Positions 1-5,947 of a DNA stretch of 38,967 bases are shown here, piece by piece. Position 1 is the first letter of the stretch, and the number at the start of each line of letters is the position of its first letter. The notes below the pieces were generated by a model, which made no database searches, was not told the DNA's origin, and saw nothing but the letters and a program-made list of their open reading frames with translations. Location: contig JAIRMC010000049.1 of assembly GCA_031258965.1 (NCBI GenBank), positions 1-38,967 of the forward strand, written 5' to 3'. Made by a program: the position numbers and the translations under genes. Source of the stretch: Azoarcus sp. (GTDB lineage Bacteria > Pseudomonadota > Gammaproteobacteria > Burkholderiales > Rhodocyclaceae).

Positions 1-128
1 ACGGTGGTGGCGGGGTTCTTGCCGAGGACGCGCGCCAGCAGTTCGGTGACGCCCGCGATGAGTTCGGCTTTCTGCGCCGGGGTGGGCGCTTCCGCGCCGC
101 CGGTGACTTTGATGTTGACATAGGGCAT
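1..128 (-). CDS. 4-oxalocrotonate tautomerase family protein (5' part only)
   Basis: Only the first 42 codons are in the window; the gene runs off the left edge. The product starts MPYVNIKVTGG. After removal of Met this leaves the N-terminal proline that acts as general base in the tautomerase superfamily. The following segment (PTPAQKAELIAGVTELLARVLGKNP) has the helix pattern of the short 4-oxalocrotonate tautomerase-like proteins of about 60-75 residues. It lies downstream of the restriction gene on the same strand, 30 bp away, but shows no functional link to it. The substrate cannot be told from the sequence. Confidence 0.8.
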   Translation of the reverse strand, partial: MPYVNIKVTGGAEAPTPAQKAELIAGVTELLARVLGKNPATT

Positions 129-158
129 GGGGTTTCCTGACCGAAGGCATGAACCGGA

Positions 159-1157
159 CTATGAATTGACCGACACTGTGGGAATGGCTGTAAGAGACAG
201 TACCCGGCGGCGGAAATCGTCGTACTCATCGCCGACTCTCGGGAGTAAAGATGCCAGCGAATAGAAACGGTCGGTCGATGGCGATTCGCTGCGAGCCTTT
301 ACCATGTCCAGCCGACTGACATTGACTATTGTCCAGCACTCGGTAAAGCCGCGTTTACGCGCCTTCTGGTGACTCTTTTCGGCCTCGCCGATGCGGTTGT
401 GTATGTTAGAAGCGTCCGTACCGCTCTTGACCTCAATGGCAACCACGTTGCGATAATGCTGGCGCGCCATTTCTTCCCGAATGATGATGTCTGGATCAGG
501 CGCAAACTCGATCAGAAACGGGCGGCCCGTGGCACTGTCAACCCTGATGGCGCTTTCCCGTACTTCGGCGATGGCGTGGGCAACGATCTCCCGGATGATC
601 TCAAATACTTGTACGATGCCGTCAACGCCGCGCCGGTTGTTGGCCCCGCCGCGTAGCTGCGGGCCAACCGTCAGCAGGGTCAGGTCATCCAGCAATTCCC
701 GTCCGATGCACAACGGGCCTATGCCAGCCAGCAGCGCCGATGCCGCAGCACAAAAGGCCGCGCACAAATCGGGCAGGTTTGCCGCCGCAGCCTTGCTCAC
801 TTTGCCCTTTTCTTCCATCGCCTTGAAAGGGGCGGCGCCGAAACCCTTGTCGCGCCCGTAAAACTCTTTCTGGCTGTAGCCCATCAGCAACCGGTAATAG
901 CCCAGAAGATAAGGGTTCCGCTCCAGCACGGCGGGTACGGCAAACAGCAGTTCGGCCCGCAAGCCGTGCCGCGCGAGGATTGCCAAGTCCGACGGGGGAG
1001 TATACTGGGCAAGCTGTTTGTCCAGTTCGGCAATGTCCATGCCACGTACCGTTTCCAGCAACGCGTTTTGTAGACAGACGTTCCGTAACCGCTTGAGAGT
1101 AAGAGAAAAATCTATTTGCAGCGTCGGTGGCGGGAACTCGATCTTGTTAGTCGTCAT
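159..1157 (-). CDS. Type II restriction endonuclease, XcyI/Cfr9I-like
   Basis: A 332-residue protein immediately downstream of a DNA methyltransferase gene; the ATG overlaps the methylase stop by 4 bp (1154-1157). The C-terminal half holds a PD-(D/E)XK-type core: APDPDIIIRE, then AIEVKSG about 20 residues later, followed by a conserved-looking NIHNRIGEAEKSHQKAR segment. Length and these segments match my memory of the XcyI/Cfr9I family, which cuts CCCGGG; the specificity is inference. At least one CCCGGG is present in the window (23948-23953), as expected if the partner methylase protects the genome. The gene appears intact. The lower GC content compared with the neighbouring cys genes suggests acquisition by transfer. 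Confidence 0.82.
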   Translation of the reverse strand: MTTNKIEFPPPTLQIDFSLTLKRLRNVCLQNALLETVRGMDIAELDKQLAQYTPPSDLAILARHGLRAELLFAVPAVLERNPYLLGYYRLLMGYSQKEFYGRDKGFGAAPFKAMEEKGKVSKAAAANLPDLCAAFCAAASALLAGIGPLCIGRELLDDLTLLTVGPQLRGGANNRRGVDGIVQVFEIIREIVAHAIAEVRESAIRVDSATGRPFLIEFAPDPDIIIREEMARQHYRNVVAIEVKSGTDASNIHNRIGEAEKSHQKARKRGFTECWTIVNVSRLDMVKARSESPSTDRFYSLASLLPRVGDEYDDFRRRVLSLTAIPTVSVNS

Positions 1158-2056
1158 GCGGCGGCGATCTTTATCACGTTGCTGTTTTGCCCTTGCAGGC
1201 GACTAGCTGCCATGGCTACATATTCGGGATTGAGTTCGATTCCCACGTACTGCCGGTTTTCTTCCTGGCAGACGAGGCCCACGGTTCCCGATCCAAAAAA
1301 CGGATCAAGAACGTAATCTCCCGGCCCGGTCGATGCTTGGATGCAGGGGCGGATCAGGTCAGGCGGAAAAGTAGCGAAATGCGCACCGGCAAAAGGCTTT
1401 GTGTTTACATGCCATACCGAACGGCGATTGCGTAGCCCGCCGCCATCCGCAAGCTCCCGAACAGCCTGCCAATCGTAATAATATTTTTCTGACTTCGTGA
1501 GCATGAATAAGTACTCATGCGAACGGGCCGGGCGATCTTTGACGCTCTCCGGCATCGCGTTTGGCTTGTGCCATACGATGTCGCTACGCAGATACCAGCC
1601 GTCCGCCTGTAAAGCGAAAGCCAGCCGCCACGGAATGCCGATCAAATCCTTGGATTTCAATCCCTCTGGCGTGTCCGGACGGATTTCCATTGCCCGTGCC
1701 GGATTTTTCTTGTCCGGTGCTCGGTAGCCGCGATTGCCGCTCGTATAACCATCGCCGATGTTCAGCCAGAGGGTGCCGTCATCGGACAGTACGCGCTTGA
1801 TCTCGGCGAATATCGCTACCAAGCGGTGCAGAAATTGGGGCATGGTGGCCTCAAGGCCGATTTGCTCTTCGATACCATAGTCACGCAGTCCCCAATAGGG
1901 CGGTGAAGTAACCACACAGCGCACAGATTTGGAGAGCAGGCGGCGTAGCACGGTCAGCGCGTCTCCTTCAAAAAGCACTGAGCCACGTAAAGTGAGCAGT
2001 TCAGGGTGCCGGATTCGCTCCACGCTGGATGATAGGGCTGTTTTTACTTTTGGCAT
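1154..2056 (-). CDS. DNA methyltransferase of type II R-M system (N4-cytosine type, beta class)
   Basis: This is the modification partner of the adjacent nuclease. Motif IV appears first as TSPPYWGLRDYG; SPPY is typical of N4-cytosine enzymes. Motif I (VLDPFFGSGTVGLVCQ) comes near the C-terminus and is followed by YVGIELNPEYV, giving the beta-class order. The frame is open to 2104, but I prefer the ATG at 2056 (MPKVKTALSSS), which gives about 300 residues, the usual size for this group; the extra N-terminal residues of the longer form (MYMHRMCDRARIEKNS) look unlike a domain. The methylase is upstream of the nuclease, so protection can be made first. No controller (C) protein gene is visible. 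If the nuclease is XcyI-like, the target would be CCCGGG. Confidence 0.9.
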   Translation of the reverse strand: MPKVKTALSSSVERIRHPELLTLRGSVLFEGDALTVLRRLLSKSVRCVVTSPPYWGLRDYGIEEQIGLEATMPQFLHRLVAIFAEIKRVLSDDGTLWLNIGDGYTSGNRGYRAPDKKNPARAMEIRPDTPEGLKSKDLIGIPWRLAFALQADGWYLRSDIVWHKPNAMPESVKDRPARSHEYLFMLTKSEKYYYDWQAVRELADGGGLRNRRSVWHVNTKPFAGAHFATFPPDLIRPCIQASTGPGDYVLDPFFGSGTVGLVCQEENRQYVGIELNPEYVAMAASRLQGQNSNVIKIAAA

Positions 2057-2192
2057 GCTATTTTTCTCAATCCTCGCTCGGTCGCACATACGATGCATGT
2101 ACATTGCCTGCCTCGTTTATGTCAAGCCGCAAAAGGCGCTAACGCCACTTCGCTTGCTGGACGCCTCTTGCCGACAAAGCTTATCAGGACTT

Positions 2193-2951
2193 TCATGGTT
2201 TTACGTGCAGCCCGCATTCCTTGCCCTCCGGCGCTTCCCACCACCAGCGTCCGGCGCGCAGGTCTTCGCCGAGGCTGATGGCGCGCGTACAGGGGGCGCA
2301 GCCGATGCTGGGGTAGAAACGTTCGTGCAGGGCGTTGAAGGGTACATCGTGGAGGCGGATGTAGGCCCAGGTTTCGGCTTCCGACCAGTCGGCGAGGGGG
2401 TTGAGTTTGACGAGGCCGGTGTTGGCGTCGGTTTCGCGGCGGGCGAGGCCGTCGCGGGTGGGCGATTGCGCGGCGCGCAGGCCGGTGATCCAGGCTTTTT
2501 TGCCGGCGAGCGCGCGTTGCAGGGGTTCGAGTTTGCGCACCCGGCAGCAGGCGCGGCGCAGTTCCGCCGAGTCGTAGAAAGCGTTGATGCCGTGCGCGCG
2601 CACGTAGTTTTCCACTGCGGCGGCCTCGGGGAAGAAGAACTGGAGCCGGATGTGGTAGCGCGCTTCCAGTTCGGCGAGCAGGGCATGGGTTTCGGCGGGC
2701 AGCCGCCCGGTGTCGAGCAGGAAGATGTCGATGGGCAGGCGGGCGGCGAGGAGGATGTCGGTGAGCGCGACATCTTCGGCGCCCAGGCTGTTGGCGAAGG
2801 TGAGCGCTTCGCCGAATTCGGCGGCGGCGGCGATGAGGAAATCGCGCGCCGCCGCGGCCTTTTCCGCCACCGCCGCGCGCAGGGCGTCGGTGAGGGCGGG
2901 GCGGGTGGCGGGATTGCGGGCGGGCGGAGAGGGGAGCGGGTTTGAGTTCAT
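2193..2951 (-). CDS. cysH: Assimilatory adenylyl-sulfate/PAPS reductase CysH
   Basis: A 252-residue cytoplasmic reductase that converts activated sulfate to sulfite with thioredoxin or glutaredoxin as donor. The phosphosulfate-binding core includes TFANSLGAEDVAL (about 51-63) and LLDTGRLPAET. Cysteines C135-C136 (RRACCRVRK) and C218/C221 (GCAPCTR) form the 4Fe-4S ligand set of bacterial APS reductases, and C246 lies in the C-terminal KECGLH motif that holds the catalytic cysteine. The cluster cysteines favour APS rather than PAPS as substrate; that is family knowledge. It is the third gene of the minus-strand group cysI–DUF934–cysH and starts 72 bp after the DUF934 stop. Confidence 0.93.
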   Translation of the reverse strand: MNSNPLPSPPARNPATRPALTDALRAAVAEKAAAARDFLIAAAAEFGEALTFANSLGAEDVALTDILLAARLPIDIFLLDTGRLPAETHALLAELEARYHIRLQFFFPEAAAVENYVRAHGINAFYDSAELRRACCRVRKLEPLQRALAGKKAWITGLRAAQSPTRDGLARRETDANTGLVKLNPLADWSEAETWAYIRLHDVPFNALHERFYPSIGCAPCTRAISLGEDLRAGRWWWEAPEGKECGLHVKP

Positions 2952-3023
2952 CGAACGGAGGCGTTTGCGGCACGGGCAGCATGCACGCGATTTATTTCAA
3001 TCATGTTGCGATCGGATGCTCCT

Positions 3024-3656
3024 TCAGGGGGCATGTATTCCTTGCGCGCGCCGCACCCGCCGCCACAGCGGCAGGGGATCGTCGACCGCGCCCTGGTAGG
3101 GATGCGGGAAGAGGCCGAGGCTGGCGATGGCTTCTTCCAGTTGCGCGCGGGCGTAGCGTCCGGCGCGGGGGAGAAGTGTATCGAAACCGCAGCGGAACAT
3201 GAAGGCGAAGTAATCCCGCTGCACGTCGCCGATGGCCCACAGCGGCCCGCGATAGTGGAAGCGATTGCGCAAGAGCGCGGCGCTGGAATAAGCGCGTCCG
3301 TCCCCGGCCTTGGGGAAATCGAGCGCGAGCAGCGGCGCGGCGGCGAGGTCGACGGCCGCGGCCAGGGTTTCGACTTCTTCGCAGGCGTCCAGCCAGGGCG
3401 CGAGTTCTCCGGCGTCGAACCGGGCTTGCAATTCGGCGCGGCGGGACTGCCACAGGGCGAACGGCACGATGACCTTGCCCGTCGCGGGCACGGCGAGGCT
3501 GGCGAGCAATTCCGCCGGCGCGGCGGCCTCGCCCGTGTTGCGCGCCAGCCCCGCCTTGCCGGTGGCCTTGGGTTGGGGGGCGTTGCTGGCCGGGTAGGGG
3601 ACGAGCGTCCAGTCTGTTTCCACGATGCGCCCGTCGGCGCGGATGATCTCAGGCAT
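3024..3656 (-). CDS. DUF934 family protein of the sulfite-reductase operon
   Basis: A 210-residue protein starting MPEIIRADGRIVETDW at 3656, overlapping the 3' end of cysI by 8 bp. Recognisable family segments are ALDFPKAGDGRAYSSAALLRNR, LWAIGDVQRDYFAFMFRCGFDTL and a C-terminal IASLGLFPHPYQGAVDD. DUF934 genes commonly sit between cysI and cysH in betaproteobacteria, and a role as accessory or redox partner of sulfite reductase has been suggested, but no biochemical function can be read from the sequence. No transmembrane segment or cofactor motif is seen. The open frame extends upstream to 4118 inside cysI; the shorter start is chosen because it begins the conserved domain. Confidence 0.85.
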   Translation of the reverse strand: MPEIIRADGRIVETDWTLVPYPASNAPQPKATGKAGLARNTGEAAAPAELLASLAVPATGKVIVPFALWQSRRAELQARFDAGELAPWLDACEEVETLAAAVDLAAAPLLALDFPKAGDGRAYSSAALLRNRFHYRGPLWAIGDVQRDYFAFMFRCGFDTLLPRAGRYARAQLEEAIASLGLFPHPYQGAVDDPLPLWRRVRRAQGIHAP

Positions 3657-5358
3657 GCCGGGCCTCCCGGTTTTCCTTTTCCTTTTCCTTGACACCGCCA
3701 TAGACCCGAACCTTGAAAGGCGCGATGCCGATGCGGCGGAAAGTGTCGATGAAGCGTTCGCCGGGCTGGCGGGCATCGAGGTAGACAGCGAGGATTTTTT
3801 CGACGATGCCGGGGATTTCTTCGGCGGGGACGGCCCGGCCGATGATTTCGCCCAGGCTGGCGTCGCCCCCCTGCGCGCCGCCGAGCAGGACCTGGTACCA
3901 CTCGCGCTCGCTGCCCTCCTTATCCACGCCAAGGATGCCGATGTGGCCGATGTGGTGGTGGCTGCACGAGTTGATGCAGCCGGAGATGTTGAGTTCGATG
4001 TCGCCAATCTGGAATTGGCGGGCGGGATCGGCGAATTTCTCCTGCACCGCCAAGGCGAGCGGCACGGAACGGGCGTTGGCCAGCCCGCACAGATCGCCGC
4101 CGGGACAGCAGATGACATCGGTCAGCAACCCCGTATTGGGCGTCGCCAGCCCCTGCGCGCGGGCGTCCCGCCAGAGATCGAACAGGGCGTCCAGGCGCGC
4201 TTCGCCCAGGATCAGGTTCTGGTTGTGCGCGCTGCGGATGAGACCGAAACTGTAACGGTCGGCCAGGTCGGCGATCGCCTCCATCTCCTCGGAAGTCACA
4301 TCCCCCGGCGCGCGCCCCGCCCGCTTGAGCGAGAGCGTCACCGCGCGGTAGCCGGGCTGCTTGTGGGGGTGGACGCAGCGTTCCAGCCAGGCGGCGAATC
4401 CGGCGTGTTCGGCTTGCAAGGCGTGCAGGCGGGCGAGCGCGGCGGTCTCGTCCACGGCTTTTTCATACGGCGGCGGGGCGAAGAAGGCGCTGACGCGCGC
4501 CAGTTCCTCGCCGGTCAGCGTCGAGGGGCCGTCCTGGAGATGCGCCCATTCGGCATCGACCTGCTCGCGCAACTTTTGCGCCCCCAGGCTTTGCGCGAGG
4601 ATCTTGATCCGCGCCTTGTAAAGATTGTCGCGCCGCCCATAGCGGTTGTAGACGCGCAGGATCGCCTCGCAGTAATTCAGCAATTGCCGCCACGGCAACG
4701 CCTCGTGCAGCGTCACGGCCAGCGCCGGGGTGCGCCCCAGCCCGCCGCCCGCCAGCACCCGCGCCTTCACCTCCCCGTCTCCGTCCTTGTAGAAGGCAAG
4801 GCCCACGTCATGGACGCGCAACGCGGCGCGGTCTTGTTTCGCGCCGCTGACAGCGAATTTGAACTTGCGCGGCAACTGGGAAAATTCCGGATGCAGGCTG
4901 CTCCACTGGCGCAGGATTTCGGCGAACGGGCGCGGGTCGACCTCCTCATCCGCCGCGATGCCCGCCAGATGATCGGCGGCGATGCTGCGAATACAACTGC
5001 CGGAGGTCTGGATGGCGTGCATCCCGGCCTTCGCCAGATCGGCCAGGATATCGGGCACGTCGGCGATCCTGGGCCAGTTCAGTTGCAGATTCTGGCGCGT
5101 GGAAAAATGGCCGTAGCCCTTGTCGTAGACGCGGGCGACGCGGGCCAGCGCGCGCAACTGCGGGCTGGAGAGCAACCCGTAGGGGATGGCGATGCGCAAC
5201 ATTGGCGCATGGCGCTGCACATAGAGGCCGTTTTGCAGGCGCAGGGGGCGGAACTCGTCTTCCGTCAGTTCGCCCGCGAGGTAGCGGCGCGTCTGGTCGC
5301 GGAACTGCGCCACGCGGGCGTCGACGAGCGCCTGATCGTAGGCATCGTATCGGTACAT
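3649..5358 (-). CDS. cysI: Sulfite reductase hemoprotein subunit (siroheme/4Fe-4S)
   Basis: A 569-residue member of the nitrite/sulfite reductase family that reduces sulfite to sulfide in six electrons. Two ferredoxin-like half-domains are visible (first at about 50-110 with GHFSTRQNLQLNW, second at about 365-450 with FGLIRSAHNQNLIL). The 4Fe-4S/siroheme ligands are C418-x5-C424 (CPGGDLC) and C461-x3-C465 (CINSC). No cysJ flavoprotein lies nearby, so electrons may come from ferredoxin or another reductase. The C-terminus ends in a lysine/glutamate tail (VKEKEKENREARHA) encoded by a hexanucleotide repeat. It is the first gene of the operon; on the minus strand a weak promoter-like TTGACC (5485-5490) with TCAAAT lies about 100 bp upstream. 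Confidence 0.93.
   Translation of the reverse strand: MYRYDAYDQALVDARVAQFRDQTRRYLAGELTEDEFRPLRLQNGLYVQRHAPMLRIAIPYGLLSSPQLRALARVARVYDKGYGHFSTRQNLQLNWPRIADVPDILADLAKAGMHAIQTSGSCIRSIAADHLAGIAADEEVDPRPFAEILRQWSSLHPEFSQLPRKFKFAVSGAKQDRAALRVHDVGLAFYKDGDGEVKARVLAGGGLGRTPALAVTLHEALPWRQLLNYCEAILRVYNRYGRRDNLYKARIKILAQSLGAQKLREQVDAEWAHLQDGPSTLTGEELARVSAFFAPPPYEKAVDETAALARLHALQAEHAGFAAWLERCVHPHKQPGYRAVTLSLKRAGRAPGDVTSEEMEAIADLADRYSFGLIRSAHNQNLILGEARLDALFDLWRDARAQGLATPNTGLLTDVICCPGGDLCGLANARSVPLALAVQEKFADPARQFQIGDIELNISGCINSCSHHHIGHIGILGVDKEGSEREWYQVLLGGAQGGDASLGEIIGRAVPAEEIPGIVEKILAVYLDARQPGERFIDTFRRIGIAPFKVRVYGGVKEKEKENREARHA
3671..3688. repeat. Hexanucleotide repeat TTTTCC x3 in the cysI tail
   Basis: Three exact copies of TTTTCC on the plus strand encode the K-E-K-E-K-E stretch near the C-terminus of CysI, just before the start of the DUF934 gene. 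A change in copy number would keep the reading frame. Confidence 0.85.
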
Positions 5359-5490
5359 GGAAACATCCTGTGTTCATCCGGGCCGCAGGCGCCGGTGGAT
5401 TGCAAGGCATCGTAAGCAAGATGTTAAGAAGAGAAACGAGATTTGAGTTAGTCTTTAAGAAGATTTGATTATTAAGAAAACGCTGGTCAA

Positions 5491-5530
5491 GCGTCATTGC
5501 GAGACCCGAAGCCCCGTGGTAATCCAAAGC
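5491..5530. repeat. Dispersed palindromic repeat copy (CGTCATTGCGAG family)
   Basis: This copy reads GCGTCATTGCGAG, then CCCCGTGGTAATCC. The same core recurs at 29835, 30079 (inverted), 30766 (inverted) and 33731, always between or at the edge of genes. It lies in the cysI–nrdA divergent spacer, between the cysI promoter region and the NrdR-like boxes. Confidence 0.7.
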
Positions 5531-5558
5531 GCCGTTCGCACGGCCCATCTTTTCTGAC

Positions 5559-5574
5559 ACACCGTATATTGTGG
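5559..5574 (+). promoter_or_regulatory. NrdR box 1 (putative)
   Basis: ACACCGTATATTGTGG closely resembles the NrdR consensus ACACWATATNTWGTGT. A second, similar box begins exactly 31 bp downstream, the three-turn spacing usual for NrdR box pairs. Both lie just upstream of the nrdAB promoter. Confidence 0.75.
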
Positions 5575-5589
5575 TCCCGTGCGTTCCAT

Positions 5590-5605
5590 ATACCGCATAT
5601 TGTAT
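5590..5605 (+). promoter_or_regulatory. NrdR box 2 (putative)
   Basis: ATACCGCATATTGTAT shares most positions with box 1 (A-ACCG-ATATTGT) and sits 31 bp from it, immediately before the TTGACA hexamer. NrdR is an ATP/dATP-sensing repressor of ribonucleotide reductase genes; cooperative binding to the pair would block the promoter. Confidence 0.72.
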
Positions 5606-5612
5606 CCAGCCC

Positions 5613-5642
5613 TTGACAGCCGCCGCCGCGCGGCCCTAGACT
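5613..5642 (+). promoter_or_regulatory. Sigma70-type promoter of nrdAB
   Basis: A perfect -35 TTGACA (5613-5618) is followed after 18 bp by TAGACT (5637-5642). The predicted transcript start near 5649 falls right at the 5' edge of the cobalamin riboswitch, which supports the assignment. Confidence 0.65.
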
Positions 5643-5649
5643 CGCGCCT

Positions 5650-5805
5650 CGTGACGGTCAAGGGAATCCGGTTCAGCGTCTGTCTGCTGTTTCATTCCGG
5701 AGCTGCCCCCGCAACTGTAACCGGCGAGCTTCGCGCCTCATCGCGCCACTGGATTTTCCGGGAAGGCAGGCGCGGGCGATAACCCGGAAGCCAGGAAACC
5801 TGCCG
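5650..5805 (+). ncRNA. Cobalamin (B12) riboswitch in the nrdAB leader
   Basis: Conserved elements appear in order: GTCAAGGGAATCCGGT near 5657-5672, the B12-box core GAGCTGCCCCCGCAACTGTAA (5700-5720), CCACTGG–GGGAAGG near 5746-5767, and the 3' element GGAAGCCAGGAAACCTGCC (5786-5804). This is the classic cobalamin aptamer layout. It precedes nrdA by about 140 nt. Binding of adenosylcobalamin normally lowers expression by hiding the ribosome site or by forming a terminator; no strong T-run terminator is seen after it, so control of translation is more likely (inference). Confidence 0.93.
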
Positions 5806-5947
5806 TTGTTTTCTTTTTGTCCGATGGAGCGGGGCGCTTCCGGGGACGATGATGGCTTCGTCATATCCCGTGCCTTGCGGGATTCCCAGCCCCGCGTCCT
5901 TCGATCTTCTCCGCGCCATCTCCATCATTGCCGGGGAGCGTTGGGAG

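Noticed and set aside
1929-2945. 338-codon plus-strand frame
   Set aside because: Covers cysH in antisense and the methylase start; Gly/Ala/Glu-rich translation typical of a shadow frame.
3625-5415. 596-codon open frame on the plus strand
   Set aside because: It is antisense to cysI, which has all siroheme/Fe-S motifs. Long antisense frames are common in GC-rich DNA, and this one shows no domain.
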